A DNA stretch of 27,552 nt, taken from the IMG/VR virus record IMGVR_UViG_3300046820_000267, positions 1 to 27,552 of that record; one strand, 5' to 3'. A program made the position numbers and the translations under genes. Source of the stretch: a virus. This document shows, one piece after another, positions 8,544 through 16,767 of the stretch (position 1 is the first letter of the stretch; each line of letters opens with the position of its first letter). The notes below the pieces were generated by a model. The model worked only from the letters and a program-made list of their open reading frames with translations. It did not search any database and had not been told where the DNA came from.

Positions 8544-9134
8544 TTACTTAATAGATTTAGCAAAATCAAGAAAGCGACTAATTTTATCTTCTTTCTTTTC
8601 AATGTGCTGATTAAACTTTTCCTTTGGTGCTTCAGTTGCATTTGCAGATGGTGTGTTCAACAATTGAATCAAAACATCTGAAACATCACTCATGCCCTTG
8701 CTAAACTTTGCTTCTTGAGATGCTAATTTGGCATCGTATGCCATCTTAATTTCATCAAGTTGCTTCTGCATCTCTTCAATCTTCTTCTTCATCATGTCCT
8801 CTTCTTGCTTAGATTCAACAGAAATCTCAACCTCAGGGACTTCAGGAAGTTCTACTTCAGGTACTTTGATTTCAGTGATGATGCTATTTTCATCAAGAAG
8901 GATAACAGAACCATCAGCAAGTTCATGTTCACCAGCAGGAGCAGGAACTTCGTTACCACCCTCGTCTACCAGTGTAACCTTACCACCGACTTCTAACTTA
9001 TCAATCATAACCTTCGCACCACTCTTAAGCGTATATTCCGCAAAAGATTGGAGAGGTTCAGCAGATGCCACAGGCAGTTGACCTGCGTCTGTGAACATTT
9101 GTTTAATCATTTTTACTGCTTCTAAAGTTGTCAT
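8544..9134 (-). CDS. head scaffold-like protein
   Basis: I choose the ATG at 9134, giving 196 residues starting MTTLEAVKMIKQMFTDAG. The longer frame (from 9221) would be read through the terminator at 9184-9213. The protein is acidic, with Val-Pro-Glu repeats around residues 100-117 (VPEVELPEVPEVEISV), then a strongly predicted coiled coil (EEDMMKKKIEEMQKQLDEIK) and a basic C-terminal helix (KISRFLDFAKSIK). Acidic coiled-coil proteins with a basic end placed directly before the capsid gene are typical phage scaffolds, which guide shell assembly and are then removed. The role is inferred from composition and position. Confidence 0.75.
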   Translation of the reverse strand: MTTLEAVKMIKQMFTDAGQLPVASAEPLQSFAEYTLKSGAKVMIDKLEVGGKVTLVDEGGNEVPAPAGEHELADGSVILLDENSIITEIKVPEVELPEVPEVEISVESKQEEDMMKKKIEEMQKQLDEIKMAYDAKLASQEAKFSKGMSDVSDVLIQLLNTPSANATEAPKEKFNQHIEKKEDKISRFLDFAKSIK

Positions 9135-9183
9135 AATAACTTTTGGTAATAAATAGGAGTCATTTATCAATGTACCATATAAG

Positions 9184-9213
9184 AAAAAAGGCAAGGTGTG
9201 GAAACACCCTGCC
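9184..9213 (-). terminator. intrinsic terminator between protease and scaffold genes
   Basis: The minus strand reads GGCAGGGTGT, a short loop, ACACCTTGCC and then six T. The stem is nearly perfect. It separates the upstream tail/protease transcript from the scaffold-capsid genes and also rules out the longer start of the scaffold gene. Confidence 0.8.
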
Positions 9214-9237
9214 TTAATCAAATGCTATGAAAAAATG

Positions 9238-10134
9238 CTACTTGACTTTAGATAGCACTTCTAACACATTTTGCCAAAGTTGCTCAATCTTTTTATCTCC
9301 TGTCTTCTTGTAATTAAACTGACCCTCTACGGAGAATCCCCGTACATTCCCTGCTTTTATCTCTGCCCATACTTCAGGATTATCTACCTTGAACGAACCA
9401 AACCAAGACCCATCAGGTACATCCTCAAATCCTTTCATCGGGTAGATTCCTCTTACCTTGTCACTGATAAAAGATTCAAACATTGTTACCCCTTCAACCG
9501 ACTGCCCTGAATCGTGCATAAGATTCACGTTTGCTTGATACCCTTTCTTGAAGTACCTCTGTGCAATCTTTTTTATCGTTTCCTTTGTGAATACAACATA
9601 ATACTCCCCATTGTGGTCATTCCTGTAAATGGGAGTATCTGCTAACATTAGCGGACCGCTTATTATTTGTTGGTCTTCATCTTGTATAATAAACTTCTGC
9701 TTATCAATTTGCTTCAGTTTATTACTTGCCCATTCAATCATGGAAGTCCCACCCCAAGCATCCCACATTAAACCACCACATCCTTCTGAATAAGGTACAT
9801 CTTTATTTTGCTGATGCCGTTTGAATCCGCTAATCCTTGCAATGGTATCCCTCGTGATAGGTTCACCCTTTGCGATGGTGTTTGCTCTTATTTTGCCAGT
9901 TGCCTCACCACAAGAACCCCATCCGTGCTTCTCTACCCAATCCAATGCCCTTTGTGCATTATTCTTTGCACTTTCGGGATAGTCTGTGTAAGATTCAGCA
10001 AACTCATCCTCATTAAAGGCAAGGAAAGACCTCTCTATGGCAGGTCTGTCAACCAAACTTATTACGTCTACCTCTACATCATCTTCAAGGTCATTGGTTA
10101 TCTCAAGGTTGAAAATTGGTATATTCTTTTCCAT
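9238..10134 (-). CDS. prohead protease, XkdF-like, with inserted domain
   Basis: The 298-residue protein begins with the pattern DVISLVDRPAIERSFLAFN, characteristic of XkdF-type putative serine proteases of phage heads. The protease-like core resumes at about residue 150 (SGPLMLADTPIYR, YYVVFTKETI, VNLMHDSG, GSWFGSFKVDNPEVW, GFSVEGQF), with His and Ser candidates in LMHDSG and GFSVEG. Residues about 52-135 form an extra module with WVEKHGWGSCGEATGKIRA and GCGGLMWDAWGG, which I associate with marine/gut phage proteins of unknown role. It would mature the prohead by cleaving the scaffold and/or capsid. It lies directly upstream of the scaffold-like and capsid genes. The inserted module could be a separate activity or a binding domain. 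Confidence 0.75.
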   Translation of the reverse strand: MEKNIPIFNLEITNDLEDDVEVDVISLVDRPAIERSFLAFNEDEFAESYTDYPESAKNNAQRALDWVEKHGWGSCGEATGKIRANTIAKGEPITRDTIARISGFKRHQQNKDVPYSEGCGGLMWDAWGGTSMIEWASNKLKQIDKQKFIIQDEDQQIISGPLMLADTPIYRNDHNGEYYVVFTKETIKKIAQRYFKKGYQANVNLMHDSGQSVEGVTMFESFISDKVRGIYPMKGFEDVPDGSWFGSFKVDNPEVWAEIKAGNVRGFSVEGQFNYKKTGDKKIEQLWQNVLEVLSKVK

Positions 10135-10157
10135 TGTTACTTTTTTTATTGTTTATA

Positions 10158-11798
10158 TTACCCAAGTCGTGCTGCTCGGTTTATTCTTACTATCTTTTCT
10201 TGTTGATTAGTTATGTCAGATTCAACAACGTATGCTCTACCTGCTGCTGACCCCATTTGATTTATTGACTGCTGACTTAATGAGGTTACTGTGTTCTGAA
10301 TTGGTGCAGATGGTGCTATTGGTGCAGATGCCATAGACATTGAAGGAGAACCTGATTCAGCAACATTGCCAGTACCTTTTGCAGATGGTACTTTTGTACT
10401 GATAATCTTTTTAACATTTATCAATCCTGCTGCGATGGTCGCTGCTGCTGCCACAGGTCCAAAGATACCACCTTGTGCCAATGCCTTAGATGCACCTTGG
10501 TAAGTGTTTATGATTGCTTGTGTAACCGCTATTGCCTTACCTGCTGCACTATTTTGGTCCACAAGTCCACCAACTATTGCAAGCGTTTGGGTAGCAAGAC
10601 CTAACTGAGCATTAAATTTTTCTTCTTCAAGTTTTTTCTCATAATCGGTTAACTGCTTCTTCGCATCTGCTTGTTGTGTAGCACTTACAATGATTGCATC
10701 TGTTACACCTTTAGCAACCACTTGAGTTGCAACAAGTGCATCCTTACCTGCTGCCGTTACTCCAAGAATTTGTGTAGTAGTTAGATTTGTTGCAAGTTCC
10801 TTTTCTCTACGGATTAACTCTTGTCCTTCTTCATAATCTTTTCTTATTCTATCTTTTTCCTTTTGCCTTGCTTCTGCTTCTTTCGCTGCTTGTGCATTTT
10901 TATCAGCAATTCTTTTCTTTTCTGTTGCATCAAGGACCGCACTCTCAACCTTTAAATCTCTAAATCTTTTTGCTTCTTCCTCTGTCAGCGTTCCAGTAAG
11001 TTTCAGCCTTTCACGCAGTGCATTTGTTTCATTCTTATTTGCTTCCTTTTGCAGTGCATAAATTTCCTTTTCTTTACCACCCTGTGCAGTCAATAATTTT
11101 ACCCTTGCCTCTATGCTTTCATTCGCTTTTGCATTTGTCTTGCTTAATCTTTCCAATGCTCTATCTGCCTCAGAAGTTACACCGATAAAATCAGTAAACT
11201 TCTGAACAAGATTTCCTACAAAGTCTGCAAGTTTCCCAATGCCAGGAATAAAGTTGAGGACTACCTTTTTAACAGTTTCAAAGTTGGCAGCAACAAGTCC
11301 AAGTGCAACAACAAAAGCACCTATACCAGTAGCAATCAAACTACTTTTTAATGTGCTGAATGTTGTCTTTATTGATGAACCAAAAGACTTAAAAGTGTTG
11401 GTGATTGCTCCTCTAAACTCTGCAAGGTTTTGAACTGCATCACCAATTGCAAGTGCAGATTGAATCTTTGCAAGTTGTTTTATTGTGTCCTCACCTGCAA
11501 CACCTGTAAGTTCTAAAGCACCTTGAACACCACCATAGGCAGCAGACAATGCAGTAACAGTCTTTGCAGCATCATCAATCCTTTGATTCTGTTGTTCAAT
11601 CTTTTTGTTAGTGATGTCTTGCAGTTGTGCTAATCGTTTCTGACCTTCAATTGCTTCCTTACTTTGTTCTCCGTAGGCTTGTTGCAACCTCTTAACCTCT
11701 GCCTCTGCTTCTACAATTTTTTTTCGTAAATCTCCTACTGACTTATTCATGTCAGTAGCATCCACCTGTATCTTGACACCTACTATCTCTTCTGCCAT
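10158..11798 (-). CDS. tail tape measure protein
   Basis: The 546-residue, Ala/Lys/Glu-rich protein has an N-terminal coiled coil (about 15-75), a hydrophobic segment near 154-172 (ATGIGAFVVALGLVAANF), a long central coiled coil (about 220-395) and a second hydrophobic stretch (about 400-465, including GIFGPVAAAATIAAG). This is the standard tape measure layout: it sets tail length and helps DNA entry. At about 0.15 nm per residue it implies a tail near 80 nm, short for a siphovirus. It lies after the two large tail proteins and before the protease, an unusual order. It has no peptidase or lysozyme domain. Confidence 0.8.
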   Translation of the reverse strand: MAEEIVGVKIQVDATDMNKSVGDLRKKIVEAEAEVKRLQQAYGEQSKEAIEGQKRLAQLQDITNKKIEQQNQRIDDAAKTVTALSAAYGGVQGALELTGVAGEDTIKQLAKIQSALAIGDAVQNLAEFRGAITNTFKSFGSSIKTTFSTLKSSLIATGIGAFVVALGLVAANFETVKKVVLNFIPGIGKLADFVGNLVQKFTDFIGVTSEADRALERLSKTNAKANESIEARVKLLTAQGGKEKEIYALQKEANKNETNALRERLKLTGTLTEEEAKRFRDLKVESAVLDATEKKRIADKNAQAAKEAEARQKEKDRIRKDYEEGQELIRREKELATNLTTTQILGVTAAGKDALVATQVVAKGVTDAIIVSATQQADAKKQLTDYEKKLEEEKFNAQLGLATQTLAIVGGLVDQNSAAGKAIAVTQAIINTYQGASKALAQGGIFGPVAAAATIAAGLINVKKIISTKVPSAKGTGNVAESGSPSMSMASAPIAPSAPIQNTVTSLSQQSINQMGSAAGRAYVVESDITNQQEKIVRINRAARLG

Positions 11799-13832
11799 TT
11801 AAATATAGTTTAATTCAATTACTTTAAGAAGTTCCACCTTTGTCACGTTAAAGTCCATTGGGTTATAATCCAAGACCTTATTCAACCGCCAAAGTGAACC
11901 ATCAATATAAATCAGTTTACTAAAATCAAGGTTATAAATATCAACCTCATTCAACTTCACAGAGCAGGTCAGTAACTTACTATCCTTATCTGTAATCTCT
12001 GCAATGTACTCGGACCAATAACCATTAAACAAGTTAGATGCCGTGACAGATGTTGGATTATAGTACACCTCTTTAGTTGCTCCCCAATTGATATCTGCTT
12101 GAGGATTATACGGGTCATCCAAATGCCCTGCATAACCATAATCACCATAGGATGCGATTACACTGCCACCGATACCATTGCGAATGTTCCAAGAACTTAC
12201 ACCAGTTATCTTCTTTGCTTGAAGAATCCTGATAACAGAATCCATCTTATCTTCTTTGGTGTTCTCGTTAGATAGTTTGTAAATGGCAGGATATATCTTA
12301 TCTGTTCCTGTTTTTCTGTATAGGACCGTACCTGCAAATACTATTTCTGTTGCATCTACTTCCTTTACAAACTCGTTCATACTATCATAAATGTAATCAC
12401 CATACCCCTCATTGAACTTCTTTCGATAGTTTTCTGCATAGAAGTCATTGTCTTGCTTATACTTATAATCATAGTACCTCGCAGTAAACTCACTCATAGG
12501 TTTCAACCTCATTACACTTCCTCGGTCCACCTTATCAGTCCAATCTATCTTAGTCCCATCATAGAAATCTATGAATGGTTTAATTATAAGTTTCTTCTCT
12601 ACAAGTTTGTCCTCATAGACATAAAGGTTAAACATCTTAACAATTGATGCAAAGAAATCCTTCTGAAAGACCCCCTTGGGTATGGTGTTGTTTATTACAA
12701 TGCTATCACCATAGTTAACAGTGACCTCTGTTGGATTGCTTGAGATTACGCTAAAGTTTCCCGATTCAATATCTAAATCTGAGAAGTTACCTACCAAGTC
12801 AACATCTAAAGTATCAGTATTGACAAGCGTAACCAATGCCACACTAAGGTCTGCATTGAAGTTATAATTACTTCCAGGGGTAGTGTAGGTAACACCCGAA
12901 ATAGGTGTACCATTTTTCCGCAGTTGAATAGTAAAGTCACTTGATGGACTGATTGCGTTAATCACTCCTGATATGTTCAAGGTTATGCTTCCTGAGAATG
13001 CCGTTGCTGAATTATAGGTAAAGTCACTACCACTTCCCGTTATGGTGAAGTTTCCTGCATTAAGAATGTCAAATTCTACATTCCCACTTGCATTGATATA
13101 ATTCTTATACTTTGCCGTTGCAAGTAAGTTTAAAGCAGTGCTTTTGGTTAGTGTCTTCTGATTGTGAGGTATGACCAATCTATTCATCAATGCCGTACTA
13201 AGCAAAGGGAAGTCATAAGTATAACCTGACCCATCAAGTATCTTGGTAAGGTATTGCTTAACATACAAAGCAGGTCTGAAGGCATCAAAAGAAAAGTCTA
13301 CCTTATTGGTTGATTCTACCCCATAGTCAATCAATGGAAAATAAACACCTGTACCGCTAATGTTATCCCAACTATTCTGAATGTTGGTGTAATTCCAAGT
13401 AACATCTGCAATTCCAAAGTCAATGTCTTCTAACTTACTATTCCCAAGTGCATTGATAAAACCACCTAACTCACCAAAGACTGCAACCTCATACTCTATG
13501 CTTCTGTCATCTATGATGATTTCAAGCATCCTAAGAACACCCTTAAATATCTGTATCTTATCTACCAAGATAATACAAGGTACTGACTTGGTAGCATTGA
13601 AGTTGTAACCCACGTTGGGTTGTCCTTCATTGTATAGATTGGCATTTCCGAACTCAAATATATTACCGAATAACTTATTATTTGTATCATTGCCTGGTAG
13701 TACAATTGTTTTACTAAACGAGGTGTTTCTTGTTGCAAAGTCTTGTATCTCATCAATCGCATAGGTGAACTCTGCGGAGATGTTCTTTGTTAAATCAAGT
13801 TTATAGTTATCTATGTATATCTCAGTCCTCAT
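11799..13832 (-). CDS. large tail/baseplate protein
   Basis: The 677-residue protein begins MRTEIYIDNYKLDLTKN with the NTSFSKTIVLPGNDTNNKLF segment near residues 38-57, a pattern I associate with a conserved tail protein of Bacteroidetes phages. The middle (about 240-370) is Ser/Thr/Asn-rich and Ig-like; the rest is beta-rich with many aromatics. By position it is a distal tail/baseplate component, perhaps the tail hub. It overlaps the preceding gene by 4 nt and abuts the tape measure start, so the three are probably translated together. Precise role unknown; a structural role is well supported by context. Confidence 0.65.
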   Translation of the reverse strand: MRTEIYIDNYKLDLTKNISAEFTYAIDEIQDFATRNTSFSKTIVLPGNDTNNKLFGNIFEFGNANLYNEGQPNVGYNFNATKSVPCIILVDKIQIFKGVLRMLEIIIDDRSIEYEVAVFGELGGFINALGNSKLEDIDFGIADVTWNYTNIQNSWDNISGTGVYFPLIDYGVESTNKVDFSFDAFRPALYVKQYLTKILDGSGYTYDFPLLSTALMNRLVIPHNQKTLTKSTALNLLATAKYKNYINASGNVEFDILNAGNFTITGSGSDFTYNSATAFSGSITLNISGVINAISPSSDFTIQLRKNGTPISGVTYTTPGSNYNFNADLSVALVTLVNTDTLDVDLVGNFSDLDIESGNFSVISSNPTEVTVNYGDSIVINNTIPKGVFQKDFFASIVKMFNLYVYEDKLVEKKLIIKPFIDFYDGTKIDWTDKVDRGSVMRLKPMSEFTARYYDYKYKQDNDFYAENYRKKFNEGYGDYIYDSMNEFVKEVDATEIVFAGTVLYRKTGTDKIYPAIYKLSNENTKEDKMDSVIRILQAKKITGVSSWNIRNGIGGSVIASYGDYGYAGHLDDPYNPQADINWGATKEVYYNPTSVTASNLFNGYWSEYIAEITDKDSKLLTCSVKLNEVDIYNLDFSKLIYIDGSLWRLNKVLDYNPMDFNVTKVELLKVIELNYI

Positions 13833-15016
13833 CGGAATTGACTATATTTTTTGTTAGCAATCTGCACATCTAACTCAAGATTAAACATCTTGTCTGCTAT
13901 CCTCTTCTTCTCTTCCCAATTGTTTGTCATAGTGACTATTGGATAGTAGTACCCACCTTGCTCAAAGTAGACTTCAGGTGATTGGATTAACTCCGCTAAC
14001 CAGTTATAGTCTTTTACATTTAAGTAATTACTTCGCAGTTTGTACATAGTGGTATGCTCAACCACATACTTAGTTGCACCTGGGTTGATTCTGTTGTAGT
14101 CATCATAGGACCGCATTGCAGTTGCAGATGCATTGTACCTAAACTTGCTACCCTCATACTGCTTTGATTCCACATTCCTTGCTTCTTTATTTACCAATCT
14201 GAAGTGCATTGTATCATATCCCCCTAACTGATTTAAAAAGTGCAATGCGATTGGTGTGTAGTTAGGATTGCAAACAAGTTTAACCCTTACCTCATCCCCG
14301 AATCCTGTGCCATTGTGCAATTTTATGCCGTATGAGTACGCAGATTGTGGGATGACAGTTGAACCATACCAAGAATTTATCCCACTTGGTGAGATATCAA
14401 GCAGACTAAAAGATTCTTGTGGGTCTGTTGCAGTAGTTACTGCACTACCGTTTGTAGTACCATTTTCGTTGTATAATTGTACTGAAGGATACACATTTGT
14501 AGTTACTCCTGATGCGTACATATACCCAATATGTAATTTATCCGTAAAAGCACATTCCACATTGCTTAAGTCCCTATTGGTTAACCATTCGTTGATATAT
14601 GACTTAAAATATGTTGGAGATTGTGCAGGATTGTAAAAGTCGGGATAGTAAAAGTTGAATGCCACATAAGTCTGCTCAAGAAGATTGGTGTAAGTAGTTC
14701 CACCGTACTCTTCTCCGTATTTTATGGTATATTCCTTATAGATATTGTCAGTAGATGAACTGAATAAGGTTGTAGCAGTATTCGGAGTAAAGTATGAAGA
14801 TGCATAGTTCCTCATAATGTTACCTGCGTTAAATATCCCCTTGGTACTGGTTACATCAGGGAACTGCTTAATCCTTGCCACCAAGGTTGCATCTACATAG
14901 ATATCAAAGACATACTTAAAATTAGTTGATGCCTTATTGGTGCTATCCACTACAAACCAAAGGTCATCGTGTAGGGATGCGTATTGTTCGGGTATGCTAT
15001 TTACTGTTATTGCCAT
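13829..15016 (-). CDS. tail/baseplate protein (possible distal tail protein)
   Basis: The 395-residue, beta-rich protein starts MAITVNSIPEQYASLHDDLW and contains FDIYVDATLVARIKQFPD and many Tyr/Asn-rich strands. It has no membrane segment or enzyme motif. Pairs of genes like this and the 677-residue neighbour occur together near the tape measure in Bacteroidetes siphoviruses; by position this one is a distal-tail-type protein. It starts 3 nt after the gp10-like gene and overlaps the following gene by 4 nt. The assignment is contextual. Confidence 0.6.
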   Translation of the reverse strand: MAITVNSIPEQYASLHDDLWFVVDSTNKASTNFKYVFDIYVDATLVARIKQFPDVTSTKGIFNAGNIMRNYASSYFTPNTATTLFSSSTDNIYKEYTIKYGEEYGGTTYTNLLEQTYVAFNFYYPDFYNPAQSPTYFKSYINEWLTNRDLSNVECAFTDKLHIGYMYASGVTTNVYPSVQLYNENGTTNGSAVTTATDPQESFSLLDISPSGINSWYGSTVIPQSAYSYGIKLHNGTGFGDEVRVKLVCNPNYTPIALHFLNQLGGYDTMHFRLVNKEARNVESKQYEGSKFRYNASATAMRSYDDYNRINPGATKYVVEHTTMYKLRSNYLNVKDYNWLAELIQSPEVYFEQGGYYYPIVTMTNNWEEKKRIADKMFNLELDVQIANKKYSQFR

Positions 15017-15018
15017 AA

Positions 15019-15711
15019 TTACTTGTTCTCTTCATTAATTAGCGAAGCAGCCTGTTTTATGTACAACCTAACATCTCCGCCTAATGCTTCTGCCATTTTG
15101 TTATAAAATTGCTCATTAAAGACCTGGTCAATGGCATCATCAAAGAATCCTGTCCTCGGTAATCCCCTTTGCTTAATTTTCCTTGCTATCAGGTAGGAAG
15201 TGGTACGACCAGTGTTTAATTGTGCAACTGACTTCCTCTTTTTCTGTAAACCGCTAAGATTAAACCTTTGGTCTTCCCTTCTTGAGGATAATGCGTTTCT
15301 CTTGACCCACTTCTGAATGGCATTAACCATTGGTCCATTCATAGAAGGGTAAGCAGACCTGAACCGATAAGGTGAGTTAGGTTGTTTAGAAACAAACCCC
15401 TTTACCCCCTTATTTACATAATCGTAATAGTTAGCACTTTCTGAACTCTTAGGGTATCCAATATCTAAAAGATAACTTCCCCCAGTCTTGATTAAATCCC
15501 CCTGCTGAATATCCCTTTCAAGTGTTCCTGTGTCTACCTTGTTTGCTTTGATTAAGTTCTTCTGTACCTGAATGATGAACTGAGCAGCATAACTGATAAT
15601 GGTCTGCTCCACAAATGGCAACTCACCTAAAGAGGCATAGTCTTTTTTTTCTAATGCCTTGTCTGCTATCGCAGCATCATCAACAATCACATCAAAATCA
15701 ACCTTTGCCAT
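15019..15711 (-). CDS. HK97 gp10-like neck/tail-completion protein
   Basis: The 230-residue protein has the features of gp10-like proteins: a helix with FIIQVQKNLIKANKVDTGTLERDI (a VDTGxL motif near residues 58-63), a YYDYVNKGVKG strand, and a basic C-terminal half ending in helices (EQFYNKMAEALGGDVRLY). Such proteins join head and tail or complete the tail. Here it comes after the tail assembly chaperone frames rather than in the head module. It overlaps the frameshifted chaperone end by 14 nt. Function is inferred from the motif and family, with moderate confidence. Confidence 0.65.
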   Translation of the reverse strand: MAKVDFDVIVDDAAIADKALEKKDYASLGELPFVEQTIISYAAQFIIQVQKNLIKANKVDTGTLERDIQQGDLIKTGGSYLLDIGYPKSSESANYYDYVNKGVKGFVSKQPNSPYRFRSAYPSMNGPMVNAIQKWVKRNALSSRREDQRFNLSGLQKKRKSVAQLNTGRTTSYLIARKIKQRGLPRTGFFDDAIDQVFNEQFYNKMAEALGGDVRLYIKQAASLINEENK

Positions 15712-15979
15712 AACTCTTACGTATTAGTTCATTATCGTGTTCCATCTTCGCTTTGAGGTAGGCAAGGTCATTGAGAAAGTTTATGACAGGTAAGTTAAAT
15801 GCTTGGTCAAGTGTGATTCCTTCAAACTCGGCAACCAGTTTGGTTTGGTAAATCCATCCATAATGGTGCATAAAACCTGATGCACTTCTTCCGCTTTCAT
15901 CTTCTCCACTCCCTGCTCCATCATCTGTTGGACCATATAATCCTTTGAATTCTTTATCCAAAGTCTGTATACTTGATAA
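15698..15979 (-). CDS. tail assembly chaperone, frameshifted T portion
   Basis: This frame is open from the slippery run (codon TTA at 15979) to the stop at 15698 and has no ATG near its beginning; a TTG at 15961 is the only early start-like codon. Read as a -1 extension of the preceding gene, it adds 93 residues (LSSIQTLDKEFKG, then GWIYQTKLVAEFEGITLDQ and LNDLAYLKAKMEHDNELIRK) and gives a fusion of about 253 residues. This G/GT layout upstream of the tape measure is the classic tail assembly chaperone arrangement. The fused and unfused forms bind the tape measure during tail tube assembly and are not in the finished virion. It overlaps the 3' end of the unshifted frame by about 180 nt. Confidence 0.75.
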   Translation of the reverse strand, partial: LSSIQTLDKEFKGLYGPTDDGAGSGEDESGRSASGFMHHYGWIYQTKLVAEFEGITLDQAFNLPVINFLNDLAYLKAKMEHDNELIRKSYGKG

Positions 15980-16458
15980 AAAAAAACCACCGAACCAAGA
16001 ACGGATTGGATAGGTGCTTCAAGCATATCTTGAGCATAGTCTGAATGCTTACTTGCATCATACTTGTCATCTACCCATCCAAACCATCCCCTCTTCTGTG
16101 GGATAACCAAACAAGACATAATCTTGTGCAGATTACCCATCACATCAGAACTGAAGTGCTTAGATTCAATGTACCTTGAAGCAGGTATATTCCGCACATC
16201 ATAAACGCACTTATACCTTCTGCCATTAATCTTTAGCACCTTTACCGCTTCAGGTTTAATCTCTTCATTGATAAATGCAATGGATTGCAATAGTGGTCCA
16301 AGTTCCTTAACGGGTAATGAATCAATCTGATTTTCGGTCTGATTAGTAAGTATTGAGGCAACCTTTACGCTTATATCAAGGTCAGTAAGGTCATTGCTAT
16401 TGGCATAAAGTTCATTAATCTGTTGGTATTGGAATACTGTTACTTGTGACCAATTCAT
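15781..16458 (-). CDS. tail assembly chaperone, unshifted G product
   Basis: The unshifted protein is 225 residues, starting MNWSQVTVFQYQQINELY. Residues 1-160 precede the slippery site; a mixed alpha/beta region contains LKINGRRYKCVYDVRNI and HKIMSCLVIP. The last 65 residues share DNA with the T frame. Like lambda gpG, the G form should outnumber the fused form and act with it in building the tail around the tape measure. It is the first gene of the structural operon and is preceded by a structured leader. The frameshift and gene order support the role more than sequence similarity does. Confidence 0.75.
   Translation of the reverse strand: MNWSQVTVFQYQQINELYANSNDLTDLDISVKVASILTNQTENQIDSLPVKELGPLLQSIAFINEEIKPEAVKVLKINGRRYKCVYDVRNIPASRYIESKHFSSDVMGNLHKIMSCLVIPQKRGWFGWVDDKYDASKHSDYAQDMLEAPIQSVLGSVVFFYQVYRLWIKNSKDYMVQQMMEQGVEKMKAEEVHQVLCTIMDGFTKPNWLPSLKESHLTKHLTYLS
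15979..15985 (-). promoter_or_regulatory. programmed -1 ribosomal frameshift site (T TTT TTT)
   Basis: A run of nine T on the minus strand (15978-15986) lies at codons GTT TTT TTT TAT of the G frame. It includes the canonical X_XXY_YYZ heptamer T_TTT_TTT in exactly the zero-frame phase. A -1 slip enters the open T frame (next codon TTA). The two frames are offset by exactly -1, as needed. Confidence 0.75.
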
Positions 16459-16730
16459 AATGTTAAATAGTTTAAATGTGGTTTAGTGTATAAGGTAATC
16501 TTAATCTATACCCGAACAAGGTTATGAGGGAAGTTGGTCAGAACAGAAGTTGCCCCCTACCCCCAATAGGAAACAACTACTGACCTAACTATACCGTCAC
16601 ATAGGTAATCGGGTTTATCGGCTGCAAAGGGAAAAAGTTACATCCTTCTTTGCATTTAACAGATTTAAACTCCTTGAATTCAGAACTTTGAGAGGTAGGC
16701 GACTACTTGCAGGTCATCCAAAGTTAGGGT
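16459..16730 (-). promoter_or_regulatory. long structured leader of the structural operon
   Basis: About 270 bases between the candidate sRNA terminator and the chaperone start hold no convincing complete gene. At 16533-16589 the RNA can pair GTTAGGTCAG with CTGACCAAC (one bulge) and inner AGTTG with CAACT, enclosing an unusually G-rich stretch (GGGGG TA GGGGG). Two short overlapping frames (16680-16745 and 16589-16702) read somewhat like peptides, but neither is a clear gene. The leader may regulate late translation or hold a packaging signal. Confidence 0.4.
16719..16726 (-). promoter_or_regulatory. possible -7 element of the structural operon promoter
   Basis: The minus strand reads TAACTTTG, a perfect match to the Bacteroidetes -7 consensus TAnnTTTG, just after the upstream terminator and ahead of all structural genes. 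No TTG is found 17-23 nt upstream, where the terminator stem lies, so a primary-sigma promoter is uncertain. A phage-specific factor could be used. Confidence 0.3.
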
Positions 16731-16767
16731 AAAAAAATAACCCATACAGATTACGGCTGCATGGGTT
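16731..16767 (-). terminator. intrinsic terminator with 7-nt loop
   Basis: AACCCATGCAG pairs with CTGTATGGGTT (11 bp, one G-U) around the loop CCGTAAT, followed by ATTTTTTT on the minus strand. It would end the candidate small RNA and any read-through from the terminase region. Confidence 0.75.

Noticed and set aside
9135-9221. Longer N-terminus for the scaffold-like protein
   Set aside because: It would be translated through the intrinsic terminator at 9184-9213; the ATG at 9134 gives a sensible start.
14268-14636. 122-residue plus-strand frame opposite a tail gene
   Set aside because: Antisense to a well-supported tail gene, with no recognisable protein pattern.
16680-16745. 21-residue frame starting ATG at 16745
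   Set aside because: Its start lies inside the terminator hairpin and T-run; too short and not clearly translated, so not listed as a gene.
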